DNA of 47,500 nt from Symbiodinium natans (GCA_905221605.1 CAJNDS010002770.1:172501-220000), one strand, 5' to 3'. Counted from the first letter of the stretch, positions 1 through 9,668 are shown. Numbers and translations are program-made. The notes: generated by a model from the sequence alone, not told the origin.

Positions 1-140
1 AACCTAAACCCTAAACCATAAAACCTAAACCCTAGACCCTAACCCCTCACCCCTAACCCCTAAACCAACCCTAAACCCTAAACCCTAAACCCTCAACCCT
101 AACCCTAAACCCTAAACCCCAAACTGTAAACCCTAAACCC
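1..140. repeat. Degenerate CCCTAAA tract at window start
   Basis: About 140 bp of CCCTAAA units with many substitutions (CCCCTAA, CCCTCAA, CCATAAA). The orientation fits a left chromosome end. The degeneracy and the dozens of similar internal tracts mean it cannot be taken as the true telomere. Confidence 0.85.
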
Positions 141-176
141 CCGGCCTTGTCCAGGTCGAGGCAGGAGCAGTGGTGC
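141..176 (-). CDS. Exon-like micro-island, unknown product
   Basis: On the minus strand an AG after a short T-rich stretch (ending ...attcaag) precedes an open frame reading HHCSCLDLDKAG, which runs into GGGTTTAG of the flanking telomeric tract. Only about 12 codons are available, so the reading is weak. It is included because it has the same layout as the clearer islands at 608 and 1545: AG, short G+C-rich frame, telomeric GTTTAG. Confidence 0.2.
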
Positions 177-330
177 CTTGAATTCTCTTAAAGGTTTAGG
201 TTGCTCGTAGCCCCAGGGACTTTTAGTACACACCTTCTAGGGGTTCACTACACAAGATGTCATATGGGGGGGGGGGGTGGGGGTAAGGGGGCAGAGAAGC
301 GCGGCTTGGTTTCAATGGAGAAAAGGAATC

Positions 331-374
331 AGGGTTTAGGGTTTAGGGTTTAGGGTTTAGGGTTTAGGGTTTAC
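331..374. repeat. TTTAGGG tract
   Basis: Six perfect G-type units. It closes the first C-type / island / G-type block. Confidence 0.9.
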
Positions 375-607
375 CAAATTTTGCATTGCCGAAGAGAGAC
401 ACGATTCTAAGTGGCAAGTAGGTAAATTATTTGATGGAGACGCGACTCCAAGTGACAAGCAGGTAACCCAATGAGAGCAATATGTCCCTAGCAGGCCCCT
501 AAACCCTAAACCCTAAACACTAAACCCTAAATACCAAATACCCTAAACCCTAAACCCTAAACCCTAAACCCTGAACCGTATGGAAACACTCCCCCCCTCC
601 CCCCCAC

Positions 608-675
608 ATCGCAGGGCGCAGGTGCTTCTTGGCCAGCGCCAAGGTCAAGTCGTCGGATTTCCTGCTGCGCTCCGT
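608..675 (-). CDS. Putative exon, unknown protein fragment
   Basis: The minus strand shows a pyrimidine/G-rich lead ending ttttggtcag, then an open frame containing SDDLTLALAKKHLRPAM, then a GTGGGG donor-like site. Third positions are mostly G or C, and the mix of Lys, Leu, Asp and Arg looks like an amphipathic helix. The island lies between a CCCTAAA tract (498-575) and a TTTAGGG tract (721-773). I do not recognise the family. The intron boundaries are inferred and no neighbouring exon can be joined with certainty. Confidence 0.4.
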
Positions 676-923
676 CTGACCAAAACACAAACCCCAAGAG
701 CCCAAATACCCTTTCGTTCAGGATTTAGGGTTTAGGGTTGAGGGTTTAGGGTCTAGGGTCTAGGGTCTAGGGTTTACATATGGTTTATGGGCTTAGGTTG
801 GAACCAAAACCCGTATCATACTTTAAGGTATGCTCCTGTACCCCCCAAAACCTCAGGTTCTTTAGACGAAGCTGGCCACCAGCCACATGGTTCAGGGGAC
901 AAAAATCGAGTCGACCACCTGGC

Positions 924-1085
924 TTTTAGGGTTTATGGTTTATAGGGTTTAGGGGTTAGGGTTTATTGGGTTTATAGGGTTTATTGGGTTTATAGGGCTT
1001 ATAGGGTTTATAGGGTTTATGGGGTTTATAGGGTTTATAGGGTTTATAGGGTTTAGGGTTTCGGGTTTAGGGTTTCGGGTTTAGG
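924..1085. repeat. TTTATAGGG-variant telomeric array
   Basis: G-type tract in which many units are the 9-mer GGGTTTATA instead of the heptamer. Perfect TTTAGGG units appear only at the ends. A mirror 9-mer variant (AACCCTATC) occurs at 40157-40250, so variant spreading by slippage has happened more than once. Confidence 0.85.
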
Positions 1086-1229
1086 GGACTCTACAGAAAG
1101 GTTTCCAAAGCAACCGCAGCATAGAACAAGTACCTCGCCCGCCGCCTCCCGACATAAAGGAAAATGACAAAAACACGATTTGCTTAAGAACCACCCACGA
1201 AACAGAAATTTTCCTCTTTAATATAAGGG

Positions 1230-1389
<160 letters not shown>

Positions 1390-1544
1390 TTCTTTCTATT
1401 CGAGCTGGTCTTGAGCAACCAATAGTAGTGAAGCGATCTCAGGCTCCTATGGATTAAGGCAGCGTAACGGCAACTTCGTACAAGAAACCGTCCTAGGCCA
1501 AACCCCAAACCCTAAACCCTAAACCCTAAACCCCAAACCCGAAC

Positions 1545-1621
1545 CTCCGGGCCTCTGTTCGATCAAGGTGGTCTTGCGCGAGAGAGCGAAGATGTGGTCG
1601 CGGTACCACTCCATGAAGTGC
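1545..1621 (-). CDS. Putative exon, unknown protein fragment
   Basis: Strong coding appearance on the minus strand. An acceptor-like ...agctgacag is followed by a frame with HFMEWYRDHIFALSRKTTLI and then EQRPG, ending at CCGGAG before GTTCGGGTTTGGGG, a telomeric variant that supplies the donor GT. 22 of 25 complete codons end in G or C. The exon would be 77 nt, entering in phase 2 and leaving in phase 1. Flanks are C-type on the left and G-type on the right (plus strand). The composition suggests a helical globular domain. The family is not recognised. Confidence 0.5.
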
Positions 1622-2045
1622 CTGTCAGCTTCGGGGCTTATTTGGGAGTTTAGGGGTTTTGGGCTTAGTTTAGGGTTTAGGGTTTAGGGTTGAGGGTTGA
1701 GGGTTTAGGGTTTAGGGTTTAGGGTTTAGGGTTTAGGGACGCCCGGCCACTAACTGAAAAGCTCCGGAAGGTTTCCACTGGAGATCATAGTCCAGGCTGG
1801 CACATTGCAAGCATCAAACCCTACGCAAAATGCATGGCCTCTCAAACCCTAAAATTTCAACGACCTCGAACCTGAAAGGCCCGAAACAAAAACCTCAACC
1901 CTCAACCCTAAAACCCTCAAAGAACGAGAACCTCAAAGGCCCGAAAAAAAAAAAAAAAAAAAAACACCTCAACCCTGAACCCCACAGCCCTGAATCCCAA
2001 ACCGTCTTAGCCCCGAATCCGACGAAGCTCCTGAGCTCAAAGCCC

Positions 2046-2205
2046 GCACGTCGGCCGCACACCCCAAACCCCAAACCCCAAACCCCAAACCCTAAACCCC
2101 AAACCCCAAACCCCAAACCCCAAACCCCAAACCCTAAACCTGCTTAACCCTGAACCTTCTAAACCCTAAACCCTGCACCCTAAACCCTAAGCCCTAATCC
2201 CTAAA
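2046..2205. repeat. CCCCAAA-variant telomeric tract
   Basis: Tandem AACCCCA units mixed with AACCCTA, read as NPKPQTPNPKPQ on the plus strand. That protein reading is a repeat artefact. A 20-nt poly-A run lies just upstream near 1945-1965. Confidence 0.85.
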
Positions 2206-2210
2206 CCGGC

Positions 2211-2286
2211 CTGGGATGGATAGGGCCGTTGGCAGCTCCGGTACGCTGGTAGCAATCCTGGATCTCAAAGTCGAGACCGTGAAACC
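2211..2286 (-). CDS. Putative exon, unknown protein fragment
   Basis: Minus strand: acceptor-like gtcggggtgtcag, then an open frame containing HGLDFEIQDCYQRTGAANGP followed by IHPR. It ends at CATCCCAG before gccggtttagg, which would be either a GC donor or, four bases later, a GTTTAG donor made by the telomeric tract. GC-AG introns are known from dinoflagellates, so either is possible. The protein is not recognised. The island lies between C-type and G-type tracts like its neighbours. Confidence 0.45.
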
Positions 2287-2572
2287 CTGACACCCCGACC
2301 CCTCAGGCCCCAGAGAGTTTAGGGTTTAGGGCTTAGGGTTTAGGGTTTGGGGTTAGCTTAGGTTAGCTTAGGGTTAAGGGTTAAGGGTTTAGGGTTTATA
2401 AGGTTGAGGGTTGTACAAGGCTTAGGGTTTAGGGCTTCGGGTTTCTAAGGTTTATAAGGCTTGCAAGTTTCAGAAGGTTTACAAGGCGTAACCCTGAACC
2501 CTAAACCCTAAACCCTAAACCCTAAACCCTAAACCCTAAACCCTAAACCCTAAACCCTAAACCCTAAACCCT

Positions 2573-2635
2573 CAAAGGGCCCCTGTCCTGGAGCAAGTCG
2601 CTGGCAATTTCAGGGAGCCCGAGCACCTGACGGTT
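2573..2635. CDS. Coding-like island, strand uncertain
   Basis: Sixty bases between a perfect C-type and a perfect G-type tract. The plus frame reads APVLEQVAGNFREPEHLTV and then the stop inside GTTTAG. The minus frame reads QVLGLPEIASDLLQDRGPL. Both look protein-like, so the strand cannot be settled by eye. The plus reading would put a GTTTAG donor directly after CTGACG. It is a good example of how abruptly unique sequence meets the telomeric arrays. Confidence 0.3.
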
Positions 2636-2730
2636 TAGGGTTTAGGGTTTAGGGTTTAGGGTTTAGGGTTTAGGGTTTAGGGTTTAGGGTTTAGGGTTTA
2701 GGGTTTAGGGTTTAGGGTTTAGGGTTTAGG
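2632..2730. repeat. Perfect TTTAGGG array, about 14 units
   Basis: One of the longest error-free G-type arrays in the window. It begins directly at the end of a coding-like island. Confidence 0.95.
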
Positions 2731-2770
2731 GCGCAGTCGAAGCTCCCTCTTCGGTTCGGGGGCTCAGAGC

Positions 2771-2946
2771 TGGGATGTTCCCCCCCCTAAGTGTGGGCCC
2801 TTTTGAGGCTTAGGGTTTAGGGTTTAGGGTTTAGGGTTTAGGGTTTAGGGTTTAGGGTTTAGGGTTTAGGGTTTAGGGTTTAGGGTGGGATGTTCCCCCC
2901 TATACTAACAGTCCTTAACAGGGATTATCATAAGGGGGTACTATAA
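2771..2946. mobile_element. Family A inverted-repeat element, 5' remnants
   Basis: Two copies of the terminal motif TGGGATGTTCCCCCC at 2771 and 2886. The second continues with TATACTAACAGTCCTTAAC and AGGGATTATCAT as in the intact 102-103 bp copies, but lacks the 3' terminal repeat. A pure TTTAGGG array separates the two, so one may be a broken fragment of an older insertion. Confidence 0.6.
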
Positions 2947-3231
2947 AGGCTCTTCACAAGTGTAGCAGGCTCAGCCAACCCCCTAATCATTTCTGTTTGG
3001 CAACTTACAGGGCCTACCTCTAAACCCTAAACCCTGAACCCAAGATGCTCTATACACCCTAAACCCTACGCAGCATTTTGGAGGAAATTTGGCAAGATTG
3101 GAGAGAGTTTTCGGGCTTGGTGTGCACAACCTTGAGGGCGAAGACCTTAACCCCTAACCCTGAACCCTGAGACCGCGCGAACAACCTTAGCAGCTCCTGG
3201 GTTTAGGGCCTTCGGGCCCTTTCTTGGGCTT

Positions 3232-3376
3232 AGGGCTTAGGGCGTTTAGGGTTTACGGTTTAGGGGTTCGTGTTTAGGGTTTAGGGTTTAGGGTTTAGGG
3301 TTTAGGGTTTAGGGTTTAGGGTTTAGGGTTTAGGGTTTAGGGTTTAGGGTTTAGGGTTTCGGGTTTCGGGTTTAGG
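3232..3376. repeat. TTTAGGG array with TTTCGGG variants
   Basis: The core at 3270-3357 is perfect. The ends contain GGGTTTCGGG and AGGGCTTAGGGCG variants. Confidence 0.92.
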
Positions 3377-3786
3377 AGCTCTTGGGGCTTCAGGGCTCTT
3401 CGGGCGTTCGGTGTCTTTCAGGCTTTGCGATTTTTGGGGGTGTTTCAGGAACCCCCGTTCTTCGGGGGGGCTTGCCTCTTAAGGACCAAATGAGCCCTCA
3501 AACGATTCATTGTTCATGTGCCCGAGTAGCAACTGTAGGAGTAGAGGGTCTACGACCCCAATTTTAGAGCTCAGTTGGTGGTTTCCGAAATTAGGGGTAC
3601 CCTAGTAGGGTCCTTATTATAAGGGAATCCTACTATTGGGGGTCTATTTTAGGGAGTCCTTTTTTCGTACACCCCCATTTGGTCCCGAAACCCCCAAAAA
3701 ACTAAACCCTAACCCCTAACCCCTAACCCCAAACCCCTAACCCCTAACCCCTAAACCCTAAACCCTAAACCCTAAACCCCCCCAAT

Positions 3787-3878
3787 GTGCGCCCAGGCTC
3801 CCGCAGCAAGAGCTCGCGGAAGCCGGTCAAGTCCACGCCGTTGTAGCCAATGGTCTCGTGCTCCTCTGGGTTTCGTGG
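3787..3878 (-). CDS. Putative exon, unknown protein fragment
   Basis: The minus strand after ...cgaaacccag gives a frame containing HETIGYNGVDLTGFRELLLR, preceded by PEE and followed by EPGRTLG. 24 of 28 codons end in G or C. The frame runs to GGGGG directly before GTTTAGGGTTTAGGG, so the telomeric tract would start the next intron. A plus-strand reading is also possible (acceptor gcgcccag, donor GTAAGT at about 3880, product with QELAEAGQVHAVVANGL), but its third-position bias is weaker. I favour the minus strand. No family is assigned. Confidence 0.45.
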
Positions 3879-3930
3879 TAAGTACCCCCTTATTTAGTAG
3901 GTATAACCCTTAAAACTGTAGGTAAAGAAG

Positions 3931-4035
3931 CTTGGGCTATAATAAAAAAGAGGGGCAACCCTTTTTAGGGGTTGGTTACTTTGCAAGGGAAACTTGAACC
4001 ACGAAAAGGGAACAGGGCACCACTGGGCTACCAAG
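3931..4035. mobile_element. Family C inverted-repeat element, diverged copy
   Basis: The 3' end CACCACTGGGCTACCAAG and the inner block gttggttactttgcaaggg align with the copies at 12992 and 40433. The 5' end is CTTGGGCTATAATA instead of CTTGGTAGCCCAAGTAACCA. Length is about 105 bp. No open frame of note. Small reading frames across it are by-products. Confidence 0.55.
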
Positions 4036-4260
4036 GAAGCTTTAAGTGGGCAGCCTCTTCCATGGTATCTTTATAAAGAATTCGTACATGCTGCATCGGC
4101 AACGTCTTTATGTACAATATATCTACTATGGGCAGATGTGTGCGCGGCGGGGTTGGGGATGGTGGCGGAGGTAAACCCTAAACCCTAAACCCTAAACCCC
4201 AAACCCTAAACCCTACACCCTAAACCCTAAACCCTAAACCCTAAACCCGCAATTGAAGCC

Positions 4261-4334
4261 CTAAAGCCCACGCACTCCGAGTCTAGTCTCCTTCTGGAGC
4301 TCCTCCAGCATCATCTTCACCTGGACAGCGTAGG
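4261..4334 (-). CDS. Possible glutathione S-transferase N-terminal exon fragment
   Basis: The minus-strand frame contains AYAVQVKMMLEELQKETRLG followed by VRGL and a TAG in the telomeric-type tail. The pattern (aliphatic run, Lys, Met-Leu-Glu-Glu-Leu, then a Gly-Val-x-Gly stretch) resembles the first helix of the thioredoxin-fold domain in nu-class glutathione S-transferases of the YghU/Ure2p type. That comparison comes from memory of the family and was not computed. A possible acceptor is acccacaag at 4335 and a possible donor is GTGCGT at 4275. Only about 24 codons are present, so this is at most one exon, and no C-terminal helical domain is seen nearby. Confidence 0.35.
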
Positions 4335-4395
4335 CTTGTGGGTTTAGGGAATTGGCGTTGTCTGGGCTGTCTCTGCAGATCTGTCTTCCTCCCTG

Positions 4396-4795
4396 ACTCT
4401 CTCTCTCTCTCTCTCTGTCTTTCTGTCGCTCTCGCTCATGTATCATATCTCTCTCACTCTCTTTCTCTTGTTATTCTTCTTTCGCTTTCTCTTTCTCTTT
4501 ATCTCTTTCCCTTTCTCAAGTTCTTTCTATGTTCTTTGTCTTTCGCTTCTTATTTCTCTTCATCTTTCTCTTTATCTCGTTCTCTCAATCTTTGTCTTTC
4601 GCTTTCTCTTTATCCTTCTCTTTCAATTGTTCTCTTTCTCTCTCTGTCGCGCTCTCTCTCTCTCTCTGTCTTCCTCGCTCGTTCTCTCTCTGTGTCTTTG
4701 TGGCTCTCTCTCTCTCTCTCTCTCTCTTGGTTATCTCTTTTTCTCTCTCGGTCTCTCGCTTTCTCTCTGTCCCTCGCTCTCTCTTATCATCTTTC
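4396..4795. repeat. CT-rich microsatellite domain
   Basis: About 400 bp of imperfect CTCTCT / CTTTCT units on the plus strand, ending near 4795. It gives long Ser/Leu frames on plus and Arg/Glu frames on minus, none of which is a credible gene. A polypyrimidine stretch of this size next to an exon-like island could also act as an intron polypyrimidine tract. Confidence 0.95.
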
Positions 4796-5039
4796 GAAGG
4801 ATGCCGATACCTGTCTAGGCCATGTTGATTTGCAGGTGTTCGAGTTTCGAGTTTCGGGTGGGGGGCCATAAACCTTAAAACCTACAAGCCCCAAACCCAG
4901 ACCACCAAAAACCTCAAGCCTGCTCCCTGTCGGCCCCGTCTATCTGTCGAAATAGGGCAGTATATCCGTGGATCGATTGTGCCGAATTCACATATCAACC
5001 CTAAACCCTAAACCCTTATAAAACTCTAAACGCCAACTC

Positions 5040-5110
5040 CCTTCCCCGGCGCCCGCCTCGTGGAAGTCGAGATTGAGCTGGCGAGACATCACCTGGAGTC
5101 TAACCTCCAC
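5040..5110. CDS. Coding-like island, strand uncertain
   Basis: G+C-rich island between two C-type tracts. The plus frame reads PGARLVEVEIELARHHLESN and the minus frame reads LQVMSRQLNLDFHEAGAGEG. Both are free of stops and plausible. No clear splice site decides between them. Confidence 0.25.
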
Positions 5111-5199
5111 CCTTTACACACCCAGATCAGGGTATTTCCCAAAAGCAGGGTACCCCGTTCATACACCAAATAGAGCAAAATCTCCTTCAAGGGATCCCC

Positions 5200-5262
5200 C
5201 AAACCCTAAACCCTAAACCCTAAACCCTAAACCCTAAACCCTAAACCCTAAACCCTAAACCC
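5200..5262. repeat. Perfect CCCTAAA array
   Basis: About nine perfect C-type units followed by a poly-C run. Confidence 0.93.
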
Positions 5263-5282
5263 CCCCCCCCATTTTCGGAAAC

Positions 5283-5361
5283 CCCCTATCTCAGGGTCGA
5301 GAGCTCGCTTGCTGGTAGGGCCACTGGCATGCCAACTTCGCAGCTGCCCTCCGGGACAGGA
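5283..5361 (-). CDS. Weak exon-like island
   Basis: The minus frame, entered from CCCTAAATCCTGTCCCGGAG, contains PEGSCEVGMPVALPASELST and stops at TAG near 5291. A plus-strand reading is also open. The layout (C-type tract left, G-type tract right) matches the better-supported exons. Confidence 0.25.
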
Positions 5362-5415
5362 TTTAGGGTTTAGGGTTTAGGGTTTAGGGTTTAGGGTTTA
5401 GGGTTTAGGGTTTAG

Positions 5416-5500
5416 GGGTTAGCTGTGAAGAGATCCGCACACGAAGCATCAATCTGGATCCCTGAGATTGGGGAAGGTCTACTTGCATCTCCCCAAAGCT
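5416..5500. CDS. Weak exon-like island beside a poly-C run
   Basis: The minus frame gives MQVDLPQSQGSRLMLRVRIS after a C-rich lead. The plus frame gives SAHEASIWIPEIGEG with a GTCTAC donor-like site. Either could be coding. The island touches a TTTAGGG tract on its left and an 18-nt C run at 5502-5519 on its right. Confidence 0.25.
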
Positions 5501-5944
5501 CCCCCCCCCCCCCCCCCCCGATTGTCAGAAGAGGAGCCCAAGAACAGACAACAAACATGCCGAACGCCAAAACATCATCACTGAATAAACCTAACACCTT
5601 TAACCCTAAACTCACCCTAAACCCTAAACTCACCTTAAACCCTAAACCCTAAACCCTAAACCCTAGGCCCTAAACCCTAAACCCTAGGCCCTAAACCCTA
5701 AACCCAAACCCTAAACCCTAAACCCCCAACCCCCAAACCCTCAACCCTCAGAAACTGCGTTGAGGGCCATGCCAAGGCCGGGGTCTTGATATCAGGCAGG
5801 CTCCTTCGGGCCAGAACAAGGTTTAGGGTTTAGGGTTTAGGGTTTAGGGTTTAGGGTTCAGGGTTTAGGGTTTAGGGTTTAGGATTTAGGGTTTAGGGCT
5901 AGGGTTGCGGGTTTTAGGGTCTAGGCTTGAGGTTGAAGGGGGTT

Positions 5945-6990
5945 AGGGTTTTATAACGTATGGACTTCGAGAGCTGAGGTGGGCTTCAGGCGGTGAGTTT
6001 TGCGTTTCTTTGCTGGTTCGGCTTTTGGGGGTGTAGGGTTAGGGTTTAGGGTTTAGGGTTCAGGGTTCAGGGTTCAGGGTTCAGGGTTCAGGGTTCAGGG
6101 TTCAGGGTTTAGGGTTTAGGGTTTATGGTTTAGGGTTTAGGGTTTAGGGTTTAGGGTGTGAAAAGCTGCAGGGCTTTCGGGTTTCCGCGGGGCATGTCCA
6201 AGCTGGTGTGAGACGAGGACTCTTATTGTCTAAACGGGACAAACCTCCTAAGCCTCCCGGAACCTGACCCAGGTCCTAACCCTCTGAAAACAGAGCTTCC
6301 TAAGTTTGATCCTCTTAAGCCCAATACGGCAAAACATGAAATGGCTCGGGGTTTAGGATTTAGGGTTCTGGCAAGAATGGCTCCTCTGCTTGGTCACCGG
6401 CTCCTGTGCGAGGGTGACTTAAAACATGGAAAAACCCCATCCACCGATTTCAGGGTTTAGGGTTTAGGGTTTAGGGTTTGGGGTTTAGGGTTTAGGGTGG
6501 GGAGGGGAGGGGGCGGGGAGGGCGGGGGCGGGGCGGCGTCAGGGTGAGGGCTATATGCCGCTTACAGGCTAAGTTGCACCTGCAACTCATCAGGGAGCCG
6601 GCGTTTTCGATGTCAGTGGCTAGTCGGGTGATCGCCAGCCAGAAACCCAAATCCATCCAAATCCACAGCCTGAACCATACACCCGGCTGAAACCCTAACC
6701 CTAGACCCTCAACCCTAAAACCCTAACCCCTGAACCTGGCAAACGTTGAGCGGTCTTTGGTGCAGGCTACCACGTTGTAGGAGGCTTAGATCCTTAAAAG
6801 ACCTGCGCACACAAGACTCTAACATTCTTAGTCCCGGGAACCGCAACTACCTGGAAGGTTCAAACTTCAAAAACCTGAATGTTGCGGCAGCTTGGAGGTT
6901 TTCCCGGACGCCTAAGCCCTAAGCCAGAAAGCCTGCCCAAACGCCCAGCCCAAAAGAGCCTCCGAAACGTCAGAAAGCCTTTCAGCCCTA
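5945..6990. other. Gene-poor stretch with telomeric variants and a G-quadruplex-like block
   Basis: No supported gene. Contains a G-type tract with about eight TTCAGGG units (6057-6108), a further G-type tract (6441-6500), and a block of G-runs at 6496-6540 (GGGG-A-GGGG-A-GGGGG-C-GGGG pattern) that could fold as a quadruplex on the plus strand. The rest is non-repetitive sequence without a convincing frame. Confidence 0.6.
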
Positions 6991-7055
6991 AACCCTAAAC
7001 CCTGCAACCCCTAAACCCCAAACGGCTCCTCTTCTGGCGTGTGCTCGCGCTCCAG

Positions 7056-7156
7056 TGCCTTGGAGCGCGAGAAGCGTCGTGAAGAGCCGGCTGAGGCAGC
7101 GGAGCTGTTCCTCAGCCCAGCCCAGACAGAGGAAGAGCCTCTAACTACAGTCATCT
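7056..7156 (+). CDS. Putative exon with canonical splice signals, acidic/basic linker
   Basis: The plus strand carries a long pyrimidine-rich lead (cctcttctggcgtgtgctcgcgctccag) into a frame starting in phase with LEREKRREEPAEAAELFLSP and continuing QTEEEPLTT, then the donor GTAAGA at 7157. Both splice signals are good and the exon would be 101 nt. The Glu/Arg/Ala-rich composition suggests a charged linker or coiled-coil segment. The function is unknown. A C-type tract lies upstream and a G-type tract starts at 7170. Confidence 0.5.
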
Positions 7157-7747
7157 GTAAGAAAAGATTGGGGTTTAGGGTTTAGGGGATAGGGTTTACA
7201 GAAGTTGGAGAGGGTTCGTATCCCAAAAACGTTTTGAACCAAAGTTTTGAACGAAAGTTTCTTGTTTTGCCCCTGTGCCAGGAGTGGGGGGGAGGGGGGT
7301 GGGGGGAGGGGGGAGATGAGGGTCGAGGGTCGAGGTTTAGGTAAATTCCTTAAACTCGGCTTGTCAGCTGTTTAGACAAATAACTTGGAAATTCAGAATG
7401 GTACCACATACGACTTCTATTTTATTTTGTCTTGAGGGTTAGGGTTTAGGGATGCATTGTAATGGGGTTTTCAGGCTTTGGGGCGGCTCCAGGAACTTTT
7501 TTTTGGTTGTTTCGGGGCCTTGGACAGTTTTTGGTCTTCCAAAGCTTTTGACTATGAAGGGCTTAATTAACCTTCAACTTCCAGGGACCGAACTACTACT
7601 AAACCCTTCAGGGTTCTAGTAGTCAGATTATTAGGTCCGGAGCGCAAAGCCACATCCTTGAGGCCACATTAGCGGTAAAACTGGTGTTTAAGGTTTAAGG
7701 TCATATGCCCTATACTGCCACAATCCCTGTTTACGTTATAAGAACCA

Positions 7748-7768
7748 TATATATATATATATATATAT
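7748..7768. repeat. (AT)n microsatellite
   Basis: About ten TA units, marking the start of a block of 5 kb with no telomeric repeats. Confidence 0.9.
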
Positions 7769-8350
7769 TTTAATTCTGGTTCATTTGTTAGGGTTGGACC
7801 GCGGCAAAAATGGATCGCTTGTTTGGGACTGCTCTTCTTGTGTTTGCAAGAAGACATTTGGATTTGCTAGATCCATGAACGTATGGCTCAGCAACGCAGC
7901 CGCTTGCTCTGATAGGCGAACAGCCAGGTTTGCAAACAATCGCTCTTTGGCCCAACGGCCTGAACACTGCCTCCATCGCATCAATGCAAACTATGAACTT
8001 TACACGAATACGGAGCGCGCAGCTTCACTTGCCACGCGCCCGAGCAGTTGCATCTCGTGGTTTCTGACATCGCTTCAGCATCTTCCACGGAGAATCTGCG
8101 AGATGAAAACGCGAAGGGGGCCTCGTTCACTTGTCAGCCGTGCCAGGTTCAGCGTGTTTTTTGTTTTTAGCGTGTTTTTGTTCACGCCCGCGCCGAGCAT
8201 TATCACCAGCAAGTCCCAAACTCAAAACTGGAGCGTGCACGTGTATGCCCACGTTAGTTTAGCGTTGAGCGAACCTTTATACTTCAGTGTTGAGCGGACC
8301 CTTCTCGTGCGATCGTTTGCCGAGGATGTCTGGCGCTTGCAGACTGATCG

Positions 8351-8530
8351 ATGTCGTTCCCAATCACCGTCGCGCTGGAACCCTTTTGCATCCCCCAGTC
8401 GGGGCCAGATCGAGGACGCAATCCCCGTTTGAAGCCCCAAGCTCTGTGGAAAGTCGATGCTTCTGTTTGGGAGAAAAGGCAGGTCGAGAACGTTCAACGG
8501 CTTCGCCAGGAAGGCTGGACCGAAATCTAA
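8351..8530 (+). CDS. 59-codon ORF, unknown protein or last exon
   Basis: Starts at ATG 8351 directly after an in-frame TGA and ends at TAA 8528-8530. It contains KPQALWKVDASVWEKRQVEN and ends RLRQEGWTEI. The C-terminal half is rich in Trp, Lys, Arg and Glu and looks like a natural helical tail. The N-terminal half contains MSFPITVALEPFCIPQSGP. A 215-codon frame also covers this stretch but has a random-looking composition. The start may lie in an earlier exon, since a lead ending ggcgcttgcag precedes it by 10 bases. Function unknown. Confidence 0.4.
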   Translation: MSFPITVALEPFCIPQSGPDRGRNPRLKPQALWKVDASVWEKRQVENVQRLRQEGWTEI

Positions 8531-9140
8531 ACTTTTCGGGCCGCCCTGGCCGTCCTGGCCTTGTAATGATACAACGTCTAATGTAAATGGTTTAGGGTAC
8601 GGTGGAGGTGCTACCTGCTGCGGCGGCGCCGTTGCCTCCGGAGCCTCGCTCAACGCAACAAGGCTTGCCATCCGCAAAACACAGGAGTGCTTGGCCTTGG
8701 CCGCGTCCTATGTTCAAACGGCTGGGCTGCGCCGTGGCAAGACGCACCACTCCAGCTTCATAGGATGAAGCGCTACGATCACCTGACACAGAGCAGAAAT
8801 ACGCATTTGGGTTGCGGAAGATCATGTTCGAAGCACGGTGGGGAAATGGCAAACTAACAGTAACTAGCAAACATTAAGTCATGTTCTAGATCTTATACCG
8901 GATTAATTTGAGAGCTGCTTCCCCATCGCCCCTTACCTTGAAAAGTAAGCGTTTCTTTGCTCATAGAGCGTAGGGATTGAGGGCGAGGGAAGGGGAGAAC
9001 CCATGAAGGCTGATGCAGTCATGGCTGGCGCAGTCGAAATTCAAATGCTCCTGCGCTGCCCGCGCCCACCGACCATGTAAGCATATATAAGCCACACTGG
9101 CCTATCAAAAGCTACAACACCGGCGCCGTCACCAAAAACC

Positions 9141-9668
9141 TTGCCAAAGACCAAGGCCAAGGTGGTGAAGACGCCGAAAGCAACACCCAAGCCGGCTGCA
9201 GCCAAAGCATCAGCAAATGGCAAAAAGCAACAAGAACACGAGGACAAGATTGCCTTCGATACTGCAATCACAGCGAAAGGACTCAAGATCTATTTCGACA
9301 ACCGTGTCAAGCAGACGCTGCCTGGAGCAAGACAAACAAAGAAGCAGTTGCCACAAGTCATGAGATTTGCAAAGCTGGCGCGCCACATCCACACGAGGTG
9401 CAAACAATCAACACCCATGAACCTGGCCAGGCAGCAGCTTCACCGCACACTGGTCAGACAACAGGAGGCGAAGCATCTGAGACTGGCAAAGCTGCTGTGG
9501 AGCACTCGAGCCAAACAGCCGGAACAGCAACCAGCGACACTAGACATAGAACGCTCAAGTGACACAATTCTGATGATATCTGATTTTTCGGAAAATGACT
9601 ATAATAAAATTAAGTCATTATCAACTCGTATTCTGAATTATCAAGAACTATTTGCAAGCACTAATTAG
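9141..9668 (+). CDS. Lysine-rich basic protein (partial or 5'-spliced), unknown
   Basis: A 175-codon frame whose first part is Lys/Ala/Pro-rich (KTKAKVVKTPKATPKPAAAK), like the tail of linker-histone or histone-like proteins. It is followed by a more globular part with GLKIYFDNRVKQTLPGARQT and a basic Gln/Arg/Leu-rich segment, and ends in an AT-rich acidic tail (about residues 140-175). No ATG opens it: the frame extends upstream to TAA at 9079. An ATG at 9021 in the same frame reads MAGAVEIQMLLRCPRPPT up to a GTAAGC donor-like site, so a spliced 5' exon is possible. Codons at 9280-9320 favour G/C at third positions. A second, Ser/Gln/Thr-rich frame overlaps to about 9570, so frame choice is not certain. 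Dinoflagellates use basic histone-like proteins, but no identity is claimed. Confidence 0.4.
   Translation: MPKTKAKVVKTPKATPKPAAAKASANGKKQQEHEDKIAFDTAITAKGLKIYFDNRVKQTLPGARQTKKQLPQVMRFAKLARHIHTRCKQSTPMNLARQQLHRTLVRQQEAKHLRLAKLLWSTRAKQPEQQPATLDIERSSDTILMISDFSENDYNKIKSLSTRILNYQELFASTN

Noticed and set aside
1-140. True chromosome end at the window start
   Set aside because: The tract is degenerate and similar tracts occur throughout the window in both orientations.
3787-3880. Plus-strand exon ending in GTAAGT
   Set aside because: Good splice signals, but weaker third-position bias than the minus-strand frame; kept only as an alternative.
4338-4871. Long Ser/Leu frames (up to 177 codons) on plus and Arg/Glu frame on minus
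   Set aside because: Produced by the CT-rich microsatellite; all frames are open because the repeat lacks stops.
7785-8432. 215-codon plus frame as a gene
   Set aside because: Composition looks random, no domain pattern, and a shorter overlapping frame at 8351 has better codon and residue character.
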